Source: Alteriqipengyuania halimionae
Lineage (GTDB): Bacteria > Pseudomonadota > Alphaproteobacteria > Sphingomonadales > Sphingomonadaceae
DNA length: 64,000 nt
NCBI RefSeq assembly: GCF_009827575.1
Contig: NZ_WTYR01000001.1
Location: 868,001-932,000, forward strand
Reading direction: 5' to 3'
Shown here in pieces: positions 8,064-17,448 of the stretch. Every line of letters starts with the position of its first letter. Position 1 is the stretch's first letter. The translations under genes and the position numbers were made by a program. Under the pieces are notes generated by a model, which was not told where the DNA came from, did no database searches, and was given only the letters and a program-made list of their open reading frames with translations.

Positions 8064-9263
8064 ATGCCGCAATTCAAAACCCTCGATGACCTCGGCGATA
8101 TCGCCGGCAAGGTCGCGCTCGTGCGCGTCGATTTGAACCTGCCGATGAAGGATGGCCGGGCGACCGATCTCACCCGCGTGAAAGCGGTCGCGCCGACCAT
8201 CCTCGAACTCGCCGACAAGGGCGCAAAGGTTCTGCTGTTGGCGCATTATGGTCGCCCCAAGGGACAGCGGCATTCGACCATGTCGACCAGTTTCGTGCAG
8301 GACGACGTCGAGGATGTTTTGGGCAAGGAGGTAATGTTCATCTCCGAAGTCTCTGGTCCGGTGGTCGAACAGTCGATCGGTATTCTGGGCAATGGCGATA
8401 TCGGCCTGCTCGACAATGTACGCTTCTGGCCGGGTGAAGAGGCGAACGATCGCGACTTTGCCGCCGGCATGGCCGAACATGCCGATCTCTACATCAACGA
8501 TGCTTTCTCTGCCGCGCACCGTGCGCATGCCTCGACCGAAGGCGTGGCGCATCTGCTTCCGGCCTATGCCGGCCGCGCGATGGAAGCCGAATTGAAAGCG
8601 CTCGATGCCGCGCTCGGCAACCCCGAAGCGCCGGTGGCGGCGGTGGTCGGCGGGGCCAAGGTCTCGACCAAGCTCGCCGTGCTCGAACACCTCGTCCACA
8701 AGGTCCAGCACCTGATCATCGGCGGCGGCATGGCCAACACTTTTCTCGCCGCGCGCGGGGTCGATGTCGGCAAGTCGCTGTGCGAGCATGACCTGACCGA
8801 TACCGCCAATGCGATCATGGATGCGGCGGACCAGGCAGGTTGCACCGTGCACCTGCCCTATGACGTCGTGGTGGCAAAGGAATTCGCTGCAAACCCGCCG
8901 AGCAAGCGCGTCTGCAACGTGCACGAAGTCGCTGCGGACGAGATGATCCTCGATATCGGACCGCAGGCGGTCGAGGCGCTGGGCGATGTGCTCAAGACCT
9001 GCCGCACGCTGGTGTGGAATGGCCCGCTCGGCGCGTTCGAGACCGAGCCCTTCGACGAGGCTACGGTTGCGCTGGCGAAGACCGCCGCCGCGCTCACGCA
9101 GGACGGTTCGCTGACGTCGGTCGCGGGTGGCGGTGACACGGTTGCCGCACTCGCCCATGCGGGCGTTGCCGATGATTTCACGTATATTTCAACCGCTGGC
9201 GGCGCTTTCCTCGAATGGATGGAAGGTAAGGAGCTGCCCGGCGTGGCGGCTCTGAGCGAATGA
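8064..9263 (+). CDS. pgk: Phosphoglycerate kinase
   Basis: 399-aa monomeric kinase transferring phosphate from 1,3-bisphosphoglycerate to ADP. Signature [12 protein letters not shown] near the N-terminus, substrate-binding HYGRPKG, hinge region with [15 protein letters not shown], nucleotide-site [10 protein letters not shown] and the C-terminal [12 protein letters not shown]. The ATG at 8064 follows GGGGAGCAGGAG; an in-frame ATG at 8040 lies inside the repeat and is less likely. The stop overlaps the next gene by 4 nt (ATGA). Confidence 0.97.
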   Translation: MPQFKTLDDLGDIAGKVALVRVDLNLPMKDGRATDLTRVKAVAPTILELADKGAKVLLLAHYGRPKGQRHSTMSTSFVQDDVEDVLGKEVMFISEVSGPVVEQSIGILGNGDIGLLDNVRFWPGEEANDRDFAAGMAEHADLYINDAFSAAHRAHASTEGVAHLLPAYAGRAMEAELKALDAALGNPEAPVAAVVGGAKVSTKLAVLEHLVHKVQHLIIGGGMANTFLAARGVDVGKSLCEHDLTDTANAIMDAADQAGCTVHLPYDVVVAKEFAANPPSKRVCNVHEVAADEMILDIGPQAVEALGDVLKTCRTLVWNGPLGAFETEPFDEATVALAKTAAALTQDGSLTSVAGGGDTVAALAHAGVADDFTYISTAGGAFLEWMEGKELPGVAALSE

Positions 9264-9718
9264 GCGAAGACGAAGCCGTCGGCGCTCCCGGTGGTCCGGT
9301 GCTTGTGACCGAAGGTGAATTCGCAGGATGGAGCACGTGGAAAAGCGACGCCTTCGAACAGCGAGCCGGACCCTTCTACCAGCGCCGTGACGATAAAGGC
9401 GATCATGTCTCCGCCTTCCGCGCCGAAGACCGCCACATGAACGGGGCGGGCTTCATGCACGGCGGCTTGCTGATGACTTTTGCAGACAGCGCCTTGTTTA
9501 CGATCGCGACCGACGCGCTGGGCGAATCGCATGGCGTGACCATGCATCTGGCGGGCGATTTCCTCGACCCGGCAAGCCCTGGCCAATTGATCGAAGCGCG
9601 TGGCAAGGTCGTGCGCGCAGGGGGCAAGACCATCTACGTCGCCGGCATGGTGACGGCAGACGACAAGCCAGTGCTCAGTTTTAACGGCATCATCCGCAGG
9701 CTGAGCGGGGGCGGCTGA
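9260..9718 (+). CDS. PaaI-type hotdog thioesterase
   Basis: 152-aa hotdog-fold protein expected to hydrolyse acyl-CoA thioesters; the substrate is unknown. The helix segment [18 protein letters not shown] has the HGG and acidic residues of the 4HBT/PaaI family, followed by the strands THLAGDF-like ([15 protein letters not shown]) and [11 protein letters not shown]. Its ATG overlaps the pgk stop, so it is co-translated with a glycolytic enzyme; no metabolic link to pgk is evident. It converges on the amidohydrolase, 19 bp away. Confidence 0.85.
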   Translation: MSEDEAVGAPGGPVLVTEGEFAGWSTWKSDAFEQRAGPFYQRRDDKGDHVSAFRAEDRHMNGAGFMHGGLLMTFADSALFTIATDALGESHGVTMHLAGDFLDPASPGQLIEARGKVVRAGGKTIYVAGMVTADDKPVLSFNGIIRRLSGGG

Positions 9719-9737
9719 GCGCAGGCTCTGGGCGAAA

Positions 9738-11171
9738 CTACCGTATGCCGACCTGGCCGCTCGCCGCGCGAGCGAGAGCAGTTGGATCGTATCCGAGCCC
9801 GTTGCTGAACACGATGTGCGGGCGATTGATCGCGCTGGCATCCTTCGCGAGATTACCTTCCAGCAAGACGATGTCCGCTTCGTAGCCTACGGCGATGCGG
9901 CCTATCCTGTGCCCTGCGCCCAGCGTTTCGGCGCCGTTCGCGGTCATGATGCGGATCACCTCGGGCATCGTGAAACCTGCTTCGTAAAGCAACTCCGCCG
10001 CGCGCTGGTTGCCGTACCCGGGCACGATGTGGCGGCCCGGATCCGGCCCGGTGACCAGCGTACCGCCACGCTGCGCGAAAAGCCGTTCGAATGCGACGAT
10101 CTTGGTGTAGCGTTCGGTTCGCTTGCGTTCTTCGTCCGTAATGCTCCGTCCCGCCTCGCGCGCAGCTTCGGCCCGCGCTCGCTGCTCCGGGCTCAAAGCA
10201 TCGAGGATGCGCGCATCGATATGGAATCGCGCCGGATAGCCGCTTTCGATGATCGGCAGGGTCGATCCGACCACCACATCGTTGCGGACCAGCGTGTCAA
10301 CCAGCGCGATCAGGCGCCGATCGTCCATCTCCAGCGCGTCGATCGCGGCGCGGTTCGAAAGGCATTCCCCTTCCGAACGGCCCTGGACGAAATCGGCCAT
10401 GGCGTTCAGGCCATGCTCCACCCGGTCGATCCCCATTTCAGCCGCTTCGCCGTAAGAGATACTGCACAAGTGTCCGGTCGTTCGCAGGCCTAGCCGATGC
10501 GCTTCGTCGATGATGGCGGACGCGATCGACGGTTCGGTATGGCGGTACAGCTTGAACCAGCTGACGCCCTTTGCGGCCCATTCGCGAACGAAGGCACGGG
10601 CTTCTTTCTCGCTCGTCGACTTGTTCATAGGGCCATTTCCGCCCGGCCCGGTAACGTAGGGCGCGCTGGGGAAGATCTCGGGCCCAAGCGCCCCGTCTTC
10701 ATCGATGGCACGCGCCAGGCCCAGTTCGCGTTCCGCCTGTGCGGCGCCTGCCGTCTGCACGGTGGTAACGCCTCCGGCCAGCCAGAGCCGTGTGGAAGAA
10801 AAGGCGGTAAAAGGCGTGCCGGGCCGATGCAGATGGTCATGCATGCCGACGATACCCGGGATGACCGTCGCCCCGCGTCCATCGATCCGGCGATGCCCGT
10901 CGATCGGCGCATCGGCGGTTTCGCCGACCCACACGATCTTCCCGTTTTCCATCAGAATCGTTTGATCGTCCCTCGACGCGCTGCCGGAACCGTCGATCAA
11001 GCTTGCGCCGACGATGGCGATTTTCGCTTCGTCCACGGTCACGAACGGACGCTGCTCTTCGCTGACGGTCAGGCGCGCAATCTGCGCATCGGCAGCGGTC
11101 GTACAGGCGGGCAGGGAGGTGACGCTCGCGCCGGCAAGGGCAAGATATGCTCCAGGTCTGAAAAACATCAC
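9738..11171 (-). CDS. Amidohydrolase-family lipoprotein (imidazolonepropionase-like)
   Basis: 477-aa metal-dependent hydrolase predicted to be exported and lipidated: an N-terminal signal segment ends in the lipobox-like LPAC. After a small beta domain (GSASRDDQTILMENGKIVWVG) come the metal ligands HDHLHRPG (HxH) in GIVGMHDHL, later His residues in TTGHLCSISYGEA and DRVEHGLNA, and the Asp-containing TGPDPGRH. A C-terminal IGRIAVGYEADIVLLEGN closes the composite domain. This layout matches periplasmic prolidase/imidazolonepropionase-like amidohydrolases. Substrate unknown. Transcribed alone between convergent and divergent neighbours. Confidence 0.88.
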   Translation of the reverse strand: MMFFRPGAYLALAGASVTSLPACTTAADAQIARLTVSEEQRPFVTVDEAKIAIVGASLIDGSGSASRDDQTILMENGKIVWVGETADAPIDGHRRIDGRGATVIPGIVGMHDHLHRPGTPFTAFSSTRLWLAGGVTTVQTAGAAQAERELGLARAIDEDGALGPEIFPSAPYVTGPGGNGPMNKSTSEKEARAFVREWAAKGVSWFKLYRHTEPSIASAIIDEAHRLGLRTTGHLCSISYGEAAEMGIDRVEHGLNAMADFVQGRSEGECLSNRAAIDALEMDDRRLIALVDTLVRNDVVVGSTLPIIESGYPARFHIDARILDALSPEQRARAEAAREAGRSITDEERKRTERYTKIVAFERLFAQRGGTLVTGPDPGRHIVPGYGNQRAAELLYEAGFTMPEVIRIMTANGAETLGAGHRIGRIAVGYEADIVLLEGNLAKDASAINRPHIVFSNGLGYDPTALARAASGQVGIR

Positions 11172-11312
11172 GGGCGCTTAGACAGCGCCGTCTGGGCGAG
11201 CAAGAATGCGAGCGGGAGAGTGCGATAAAATGCACCTGCCTTGCGAGTACTGGTTTGGCTGGCTAAGCGCCCGGACACAGTTTTCCGAATTCCAGAAAGA
11301 CGTGAGGCTCCC

Positions 11313-12206
11313 ATGAATTTCGACGAGATGAAACAGCGCATGGCGACCGGCAAGGGCTTCATTGCCGCGCTGGACCAGTCGGGCGGCTCGACCCCCAAGG
11401 CCCTGGCTTCCTACGGTGTCGAAGACGGGGAGTGGGACGGCGAAGAGGAAATGTTCGCCCAGATCCACAAGATGCGCTGCCGGATCGTCGATTCACCCAG
11501 CTTCTCGAACGGCAAGGTCCTCGGCGCCATTCTGTTCGAAAAGACCATGAACGGTTGCAGTGGCGACGGTTCGCCGATCCCCGAACTGCTCTCGCGTCGC
11601 GGGATCGTGCCGTTTCTGAAAGTCGACAAGGGCATGCATGACGAGGAAAACGGCGTGCAGCTGATGAAGCCGATGCCGACGCTCGACGAGGATTGCGGCC
11701 GCGCCAAGGAACTTGGCGTGTTCGGCACCAAGATGCGCTCGGTCATCAACGAGGCGAATGAAGAAGGCATCGCCGCCAATATCGAGCAGCAGATGGATTT
11801 CGGTCTTCAGATCCTGTCGAACGGCCTCGTCCCGATCCTCGAGCCGGAAGTCAGCCTCAAGAGCACTTCGCGCGCGCAGGCCGAAGCGCTGGTGCTGTCG
11901 AACGCGCTCGACCAGCTCAACCGCGTGCCGGAGGGCCAGCAGGTGATGTGGAAGCTCACGATTCCCTCGGAGCCCAATCTCTACAAGCCGCTGATCGATC
12001 ACCCCAAGGTGCTGCGCGTGGTTGCGCTGTCGGGCGGTTACAGCCGCGAGGATGCCTGCCGCGAACTGGCGAAGAACGACGGCATGATCGCCAGCTTCAG
12101 CCGTGCGCTGCTCGAAGTGCTGAACGCCAAGATGGACGACCAGCAATTCGACCAGGCGCTCGGCAATGCGATCGACGAGATCGCCTGCGCCAGCACCGGA
12201 GAGTAG
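11313..12206 (+). CDS. Class I fructose-bisphosphate aldolase
   Basis: 297-aa Schiff-base aldolase cleaving fructose-1,6-bisphosphate. Seen: IAALDQSGGSTPKAL near the N-terminus, GSPIPELLSRRGIVPFLKVDKG, EPEVSLKS and MWKLTIPSEPNLY (candidate Schiff-base Lys), then VALSGGYSRE for phosphate binding. The length and motifs match the compact bacterial/Staphylococcus Fda-type class I enzymes. Start at 11313 after GTGAGG; the frame is open upstream but lacks family sequence. It completes the local set of tkt, gap and pgk, although it is separated from pgk by two unrelated genes. Confidence 0.92.
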   Translation: MNFDEMKQRMATGKGFIAALDQSGGSTPKALASYGVEDGEWDGEEEMFAQIHKMRCRIVDSPSFSNGKVLGAILFEKTMNGCSGDGSPIPELLSRRGIVPFLKVDKGMHDEENGVQLMKPMPTLDEDCGRAKELGVFGTKMRSVINEANEEGIAANIEQQMDFGLQILSNGLVPILEPEVSLKSTSRAQAEALVLSNALDQLNRVPEGQQVMWKLTIPSEPNLYKPLIDHPKVLRVVALSGGYSREDACRELAKNDGMIASFSRALLEVLNAKMDDQQFDQALGNAIDEIACASTGE

Positions 12207-12243
12207 ACCGCTTTGTTTTTGCGAGGCTAGGTCGTCGCTGCGC

Positions 12244-12645
12244 TTATTCGTAAGCGAAGCGGTAATCCGCCATGGGGGTCTGCCGATCCGCCTGGTTTTC
12301 AGGCTGCACGGTTGCCAGCATGACGGTCTCGCCTCGCACGGTGTAGGGCTTGCCTAGCTCCAGCTCCACGGTCTGGCGCCAGCCAATCCCGTCGAGCCGG
12401 GTTTCCACCACTGCGCGTCCGGCATGGATGCAGCGGGCGTTTTCCGGGCACCGACTGTCTTCGATGAGCCCCGTCGGCGTGGCGATCAGGGCGTTCGACA
12501 CCCAGACGGGTTGGTTGAACGGCACCAGCGCATCGCGAGACAGGATGTCGCGATCCGAATCGACCACGGGCGAAGTCGGCACGGTGGCGCAGGCGGAAAG
12601 AGCGATAGCGAGCGCCGGTGCGGCGAAGAGAGCGAGTTTCGTCAT
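12244..12645 (-). CDS. Hypothetical lipoprotein
   Basis: 133 aa with a clear lipoprotein signal (MTKLALFAAPALAIALSAC, lipobox LSAC at residues 16-19). The mature part of about 115 aa contains two further Cys close together (DSRCPENARCIHAG), which could form a disulfide, and a beta-rich C-terminal half. Family not recognised. Convergent with the aldolase gene. Confidence 0.7.
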   Translation of the reverse strand: MTKLALFAAPALAIALSACATVPTSPVVDSDRDILSRDALVPFNQPVWVSNALIATPTGLIEDSRCPENARCIHAGRAVVETRLDGIGWRQTVELELGKPYTVRGETVMLATVQPENQADRQTPMADYRFAYE

Positions 12646-12723
12646 GACGCTTGCCTAGCGCCCATGCCCCTGACGCACGCATGAATGTCGACGAATGGCG
12701 CGCATCACGTTAGCAGCACCGCC

Positions 12724-13362
12724 ATGTCCAATTGCCAGCTCTATCTGATTTCGCCGCTCGACGTTTCGGGCGAGTTTCCCCAACGCCTCGAACGTGCGCT
12801 CGAGGCCTCGGGACAAGGCGGGCCCGTCGCGGCCTTCCAGTTCCGGGTGAAGGATGTCGACCAGCACGAAGCCGCGCGTCTCGCCGAGCCTCTGCAGGCC
12901 ATCTGCGCCGCGCATGACGTGGCGTTCGTGGTCAATGACAGCGTCGCGCTGGCGAAGCGTCTCGGGGCCGATGGTGTGCATCTGGGCCAGCAGGACGGCC
13001 CCGAAGGCATTCTCGACGTGCGCGAGGCCCGCGATGAGCTTGGTCGCGACGTGCAGATTGGGGTGACCTGCCACGCCAGCCGCCATCTCGCTCTGGAAGC
13101 GGGAGAGGCGGGGGCCGATTATGTCGCCTTTGGATCGTTCTTTCCCAGCGAAACCAAGCAAAGCGAGCATCGCCCCGAATTGTCGATGATCGAATGGTGG
13201 GCCGAAATGGTCGAAATCCCGAGTGTCGGAATCGGCGGGATCACGCCCGACAATTGCGGTCCGCTGATCGAGGCGGGGATCGACTTCCTCGCCGTCAGCC
13301 ATGCCGTATGGGGCGGAGACGAGGTGGCGGCGGTCAAGGCATTCGCGGATAAACTCGGCTGA
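12724..13362 (+). CDS. thiE: Thiamine-phosphate synthase
   Basis: 212-aa TIM-barrel enzyme coupling HMP pyrophosphate with thiazole phosphate. Seen: QFRVKDVD (diphosphate-contacting Arg/Lys region), AFVVNDSVALAKRLGADGVHLGQQD (ND and HLGQ motifs, split here: VVNDSVALAKRLGADGVH), TCHASRH, YVAFGSFFPSETK and VGIGGITPDNCGPLIEAG. No other thi gene is adjacent and no THI-box riboswitch was recognised in the 78-bp upstream gap. Start at 12724 places the first strand correctly. Confidence 0.92.
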   Translation: MSNCQLYLISPLDVSGEFPQRLERALEASGQGGPVAAFQFRVKDVDQHEAARLAEPLQAICAAHDVAFVVNDSVALAKRLGADGVHLGQQDGPEGILDVREARDELGRDVQIGVTCHASRHLALEAGEAGADYVAFGSFFPSETKQSEHRPELSMIEWWAEMVEIPSVGIGGITPDNCGPLIEAGIDFLAVSHAVWGGDEVAAVKAFADKLG

Positions 13363-13444
13363 GTTTACACCGCACGGAACCGCGCCCGCGTCCGCAGGTT
13401 TCTCTGGCAACGCCCGCTTTTCCGCGCGGGCGAGGGGAGCCTTC

Positions 13445-14668
13445 ATGATACGCAAATTCACCATTCTGCTGGCCACGGCGGCGCTTGCCGCTTGCGGCGC
13501 GGACAATACCGACGAAGCCGAACGCCAAGCCGCCGAACAGCAACAGGCCGACACCACCGCGCCCGATCCGCTCGCGTCGAACGACGAGGCGAGTGAAGAG
13601 GAATTGTCGCAAGGGATCGCCGATCCCGAAGACCGCCCGATCATGCAGGCGCAGGTCGTGCTCGATCGCCAGGGTTTCACCCCGGGCGTGATCGACGGTA
13701 AGATGGGCATGTCGACCGAGAACGCGTTGAATGGCTTCCAGCAAGCCAACGATCTCGAACAGACCGGCAAGCTCGATGAAGCGACCAAGAAAGCGCTGGC
13801 CGAGTGGGACAGGATCCCCGCCACCCGCGTGGTGACAATCCCCGAAAATTGGGCGCAAACCGATTACACCGACATGCCGGAGGATACCGCGGCCAAGGCG
13901 AAGCTCGATCGCCTCGGCTACAAATCGCTCGACGAGCGGCTCGCCGAGCGTTTTCACACCACGGTCGAAGTGTTGAAGCAGCTCAATCCCAATGGCCGCC
14001 CGGCAGGTGCCGATGCCGCGCCTGAAGCCAGTGCATCGCCCAGCGGAACTCCGTCGCCCACGGCAACCGCCAGCGCATCGCCCACCCCGACTTCCCCGGC
14101 TTCGCCCGACGATGCGACCGAAAGCGAGAGCTTCTTCACTGCGGGCCAGCAGGTGCGCGTCCCCAATATCGGGAACGACAAGATCGCTTCGGGCACGGTC
14201 GAAGACGCCGATTGGGAGCGTACGCTTACGTCGCTCGGTATCGGCAGCGATCAGCCTTCGGTCGATCGCATCGTCGTCAGCAAGGCGGGCAAGACGCTCA
14301 AGGCGTTCAATGGCGACAAGCTGGTCGCGATGTTCACCGTCAGCTCGGGCTCGAGCGAATTTCCGCTGCCGCTCGGCGAGTGGGACATCGTCGGCAAGGC
14401 CTACAACCCGCCCTATCGCTACGATCCCGAAGTGCTCGGCAATGCGGATTCGGAAGACAACGTCCACCAGCTTCCGCCCGGTCCGAACGGTCCGGTCGGC
14501 GTGGTCTGGATCGACCTGTCGAAAGAGCATTACGGCATCCACGGTACGCCCGATCCCGAAACCATCGGTCGCGCGCAATCGTCGGGCTGTGTTCGCCTGA
14601 CCAATTGGGATGCAGCGCGTCTTGCGCAAATGGTGTCGCAAAGCACGAAGGTCGAGTTCGTCTCCTGA
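13445..14668 (+). CDS. L,D-transpeptidase with peptidoglycan-binding domain (lipoprotein)
   Basis: 407-aa cell-envelope enzyme that would crosslink peptidoglycan or attach proteins to it. The signal ends in lipobox LAAC (residues 14-17). A PG_binding_1 domain lies at about residues 65-125 (VLDRQGFTPGVIDGKMG, NGFQQANDL). A Ser/Pro/Thr/Ala-rich linker lies at about 195-225. The YkuD catalytic domain (about 275-407) has HGTPDPETIGRAQSSGCVRL, including the conserved His and the nucleophile Cys in SSGCVRL. Its stop overlaps the following M23 peptidase start (TGATG), which points to a coupled cell-wall pair. Confidence 0.92.
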   Translation: MIRKFTILLATAALAACGADNTDEAERQAAEQQQADTTAPDPLASNDEASEEELSQGIADPEDRPIMQAQVVLDRQGFTPGVIDGKMGMSTENALNGFQQANDLEQTGKLDEATKKALAEWDRIPATRVVTIPENWAQTDYTDMPEDTAAKAKLDRLGYKSLDERLAERFHTTVEVLKQLNPNGRPAGADAAPEASASPSGTPSPTATASASPTPTSPASPDDATESESFFTAGQQVRVPNIGNDKIASGTVEDADWERTLTSLGIGSDQPSVDRIVVSKAGKTLKAFNGDKLVAMFTVSSGSSEFPLPLGEWDIVGKAYNPPYRYDPEVLGNADSEDNVHQLPPGPNGPVGVVWIDLSKEHYGIHGTPDPETIGRAQSSGCVRLTNWDAARLAQMVSQSTKVEFVS

Positions 14669-15318
14669 TGGGGAGTCTCGACCGGATCATCACCGTTCTC
14701 GTTACTGCCACCCTGGTTTCGGCCGGGTGGATCGTGGCGGGGCCGATGGTGTTCGCAGACGATGACGGTGCGACGGCTACCGCAGATGCGCGGGATGGCG
14801 CGCCGTCCGTGGCTGCTGGCGATGCCATGCCCGCGCCGGAGAACGTGCCGGAGATCGACGAGCCCCGTCCGACGCCGCTACCGCCCGGTTCCTATGCGAT
14901 CCCGGTGCAGGGCGTGGCAGCGGACGAGCTCGTCGATACCTATGCCCAGGCACGCGATGGGGGCGTTCGGCGGCACGACGCAATCGACATCATGGCCGCG
15001 CGCGGCACTCCAGTGCTGGCCTCAACGGCAGGCACTGTCGAGAAGCTGTTCGACAGCCGCAAGGGCGGTCTGACCGTCTATATCCGCGGGCCCGACGACG
15101 CGCGGATGCACTATTACGCGCACCTCGACAGCTATGCCGAGGGGCTTGCCGAAGGGCAGAAAGTCGCTGCTGGCGAAGTGATCGGCACGGTCGGATCGAC
15201 CGGCAATGCGCGCGACGACGCTCCGCACCTGCACTATGCAGTGATGGAACTGGCTGCGGGCGACGACTGGTGGGAAGGGACCCCGATCAATCCCTATCCG
15301 TTGCTGAAAGGAAACTAG
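14668..15318 (+). CDS. M23 (LytM) family metallopeptidase
   Basis: 216-aa envelope endopeptidase-like protein. An N-terminal membrane/signal segment (about residues 5-30) is followed by an acidic/Pro-rich spacer and an M23 domain (about 90-210). The zinc ligands appear complete: HxxxD in RRHDAIDIM and HxH in APHLHYAVME, with GTVGSTGNA between them, so it is likely catalytic and not a LytM activator. The ATG overlaps the L,D-transpeptidase stop by 1 nt. Both enzymes probably act in peptidoglycan remodelling. Confidence 0.9.
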   Translation: MGSLDRIITVLVTATLVSAGWIVAGPMVFADDDGATATADARDGAPSVAAGDAMPAPENVPEIDEPRPTPLPPGSYAIPVQGVAADELVDTYAQARDGGVRRHDAIDIMAARGTPVLASTAGTVEKLFDSRKGGLTVYIRGPDDARMHYYAHLDSYAEGLAEGQKVAAGEVIGTVGSTGNARDDAPHLHYAVMELAAGDDWWEGTPINPYPLLKGN

Positions 15319-15329
15319 GCCGATCGAAA

Positions 15330-15686
15330 TCAGGTAGGGACGTGGATGCAGCGAACGGCGGTGTCCGCCCCGTCCTCGGTCTCGCGCAGACGTTTCTCGC
15401 TGGCCGCGCGGTAGGTCCGTCCTTCGAACGCGCCGCTGGTCATGGTGATCGTGTCGCCGAGCCGCAGATAGGTGCCGATGACATCGCCCACCTTGTAGCG
15501 TGAGCCGCGGATCGTTTCGAAATCGCGATCGGTCTGGAGGAAGCGGGCTTCGGCGCTGGCGATCCCCGGCACCGCGCAGGACCATTTGCCTTGCGCCAGC
15601 ACGCCGATCTTGCCCGACTCGCGTTCCTGCGACGCGGCCGGAGCAGCCAGCAAAGCAAGCAGGGGGAGGGCGATCAGCATGCGCAT
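15330..15686 (-). CDS. Hypothetical secreted protein
   Basis: 118 aa from the ATG at 15686, with a signal peptide ([20 protein letters not shown], AxA cleavage near residue 18). The mature part contains two Cys (KWSCAVPG and AVRCIHVPT at the end), likely a disulfide, and beta-strand-like segments such as [17 protein letters not shown]. Family not recognised. Convergent with the M23 gene. Confidence 0.6.
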   Translation of the reverse strand: MRMLIALPLLALLAAPAASQERESGKIGVLAQGKWSCAVPGIASAEARFLQTDRDFETIRGSRYKVGDVIGTYLRLGDTITMTSGAFEGRTYRAASEKRLRETEDGADTAVRCIHVPT

Positions 15687-15798
15687 CGCGACGCCCCTAC
15701 ACCTCGCACCGCTTGCCGCCAAGTCGCCCAGCGTCTACAGGCGCGCCACGCATTCGCGCGGGGCAAATCCGCGCCATCTCCATACGAAGGCATTTCCC

Positions 15799-16362
15799 AT
15801 GAAGATCAGCGGCGTCGACATCCGCCCCGGCAACATCATCGAATACGAAAACGGCATCTGGAAGGTTGCCAAGATCCAGCATACCCAGCCCGGCAAGGGC
15901 GGGGCCTATATGCAGGTCGAGATGAAGAACCTGCAGGATGGCCGCAAGACGAACGTGCGCTTCCGCAGCGCCGACACGGTCGAGAAGGTTCGCCTCGATA
16001 CGAAGGACTACCAGTTCCTTTACGAGGAAGGCGACATGCTCGTCTTCATGGACACTGACACGTACGAGCAGATCCACCTGCCTTCGGACCTGCTCGGCGA
16101 TGCGCGCCCGTTCCTGCAGGACGGGATGACAGTCCAGCTCGAACTGTGGGAAGAAAAGCCGATCTCGGTCCAGCTTCCCTCGCAGATCGAAGCCGAGATC
16201 GTCGAGGCCGACGCAGTGGTGAAGGGGCAGACCGCGTCTTCCAGCTACAAACCCGCCGTGCTCGACAATGGCGTGCGCATCATGGTTCCCCCGCATATCG
16301 AAAGCGGCACCCGGATCGTGGTCGACGTCTACGAACAGTCCTATGTCGGGAAGGCCGGATAA
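15799..16362 (+). CDS. efp: Elongation factor P
   Basis: 187-aa translation factor that relieves ribosome stalling at polyproline stretches. All three beta-barrel domains are present; the tip of domain I carries Lys33 in QPGKGGAY, the position modified in bacteria. The C-terminal domain has [16 protein letters not shown]-like sequence ([18 protein letters not shown]). Six bases separate it from suhB, so the two are probably co-transcribed. Confidence 0.97.
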   Translation: MKISGVDIRPGNIIEYENGIWKVAKIQHTQPGKGGAYMQVEMKNLQDGRKTNVRFRSADTVEKVRLDTKDYQFLYEEGDMLVFMDTDTYEQIHLPSDLLGDARPFLQDGMTVQLELWEEKPISVQLPSQIEAEIVEADAVVKGQTASSSYKPAVLDNGVRIMVPPHIESGTRIVVDVYEQSYVGKAG

Positions 16363-16368
16363 ACCGTC

Positions 16369-17208
16369 ATGCCCGTACTACCCGGTATCATCCGCGTCAT
16401 GGAAAAGGCCGCGCGCAAGGCGGGCGGCCGTTTGCGGCGCGACTTCGGTGAAGTCGAACACCTCCAGGTCAGTCGCAAGGGACCGGCCGATTTCGTCTCC
16501 AAGGCCGACATGCGTGCCGAGCGCGCGCTGTGGGACGAACTGAAGCATGCCCGCCCCGATTGGGGTTTCGTACTCGAGGAATCGGGCACGATCGAAGGCG
16601 ATCCCGACAAGCCGCGCTTCATCATCGATCCGCTCGACGGAACCAGCAATTTCATCCACGCAATCCCGCATTTCGCAATCTCGATCGCGGTGCAGGAGCC
16701 AAAGCTGGGCGGCGGCGGTTGGGGCGAGGTCAGCAGTGGCATCGTCTACAATCCGGTCACCGACGAAACGTTCTGGGCCGAGAAGTCGAACGGCGCCTGG
16801 CTGCATGACGGTCGCTTGCGCGTCTCGGGTCGCAAGCGGCTCGACGAATCGCTGATCGCGACCGGCATTCCCTTTGCAGGCGCTGGCGATCCCGCCGAAT
16901 GGACCGCGATCTACAACAAGCTCGCGCCCGAAATCGCCGGTATCCGCCGGTTCGGTGCAGCCTCGCTCGATCTCGCCTGGCTCGCTGCCGGACGCTACGA
17001 TGCGTTCTGGGAAAGCGGCCTCAAGCCGTGGGATACCGCGGCCGGGTGCCTCCTGGTGCGCGAGGCCGGTGGCTTCGTGTCCGATTATCGCGGACGCTCG
17101 CTGCCGATCTGCGACAAGGAAGTGCTCGCCGGCAACGACGTGCTGCATTCCAAGGTCCACAAGCTGGTTGTCGAAGCCCGCAAGACGCTGAAGACTTCCG
17201 CAGGTTGA
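16369..17208 (+). CDS. suhB: Inositol monophosphatase family protein (SuhB-like)
   Basis: 279-aa Mg2+-dependent phosphatase of the inositol monophosphatase/FIG superfamily. Metal-site residues are in VLEESG and in IIDPLDGTSNFIHAIPHF; the second site is WDTAAGCLLVREAGG near the C-terminus. SuhB in other bacteria also acts in rRNA transcription antitermination; whether this one does is not visible. Located 6 bp after efp. Confidence 0.92.
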   Translation: MPVLPGIIRVMEKAARKAGGRLRRDFGEVEHLQVSRKGPADFVSKADMRAERALWDELKHARPDWGFVLEESGTIEGDPDKPRFIIDPLDGTSNFIHAIPHFAISIAVQEPKLGGGGWGEVSSGIVYNPVTDETFWAEKSNGAWLHDGRLRVSGRKRLDESLIATGIPFAGAGDPAEWTAIYNKLAPEIAGIRRFGAASLDLAWLAAGRYDAFWESGLKPWDTAAGCLLVREAGGFVSDYRGRSLPICDKEVLAGNDVLHSKVHKLVVEARKTLKTSAG

Positions 17209-17209
17209 C

Positions 17210-17232
17210 GTCATCCCGGCGCAAGCCGGGGT
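17210..17232. repeat. Short hairpin with GCAA tetraloop after suhB
   Basis: CCCGGC (17215-17220), loop GCAA, GCCGGG (17225-17230) directly after the suhB stop. The surrounding TCATCCCGGC...GGGGTCA pattern resembles small dispersed hairpin repeats of alphaproteobacterial genomes. There is no U-tract, so it is not a canonical terminator, though it may protect the 3' end of the mRNA. Confidence 0.4.
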
Positions 17233-17337
17233 CACGCTCGATTTTCTAAAAGTTTCCGGGTTTCGTGAGGGGGGCAGGCGTTTGCCTGTTGCCCTCGCAG
17301 AATCCCGCCTCTAATGCAGCGCTCCAACGCTGGAGGG

Positions 17338-17423
17338 GCCCCTGTGGCGGAATTGGTAGACGCGCTCGACTCAAAATCGAGTTTCCATGTGAAGTGCCAG
17401 TTCGAGTCTGGCCAGGGGCACCA
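17338..17423 (+). tRNA. tRNA-Leu (anticodon CAA)
   Basis: 86-nt class II tRNA: acceptor GCCCCTG (17338-17344) pairs with CAGGGGC (17413-17419), followed by A and CCA. Anticodon stem CTCGA/TCGAG encloses loop CTCAAAA with anticodon CAA. A long variable arm and T-loop GTTCGAGTC are present. Confidence 0.97.
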
Positions 17424-17448
17424 TTATCGCTACCATGTGCGCTAAGCG

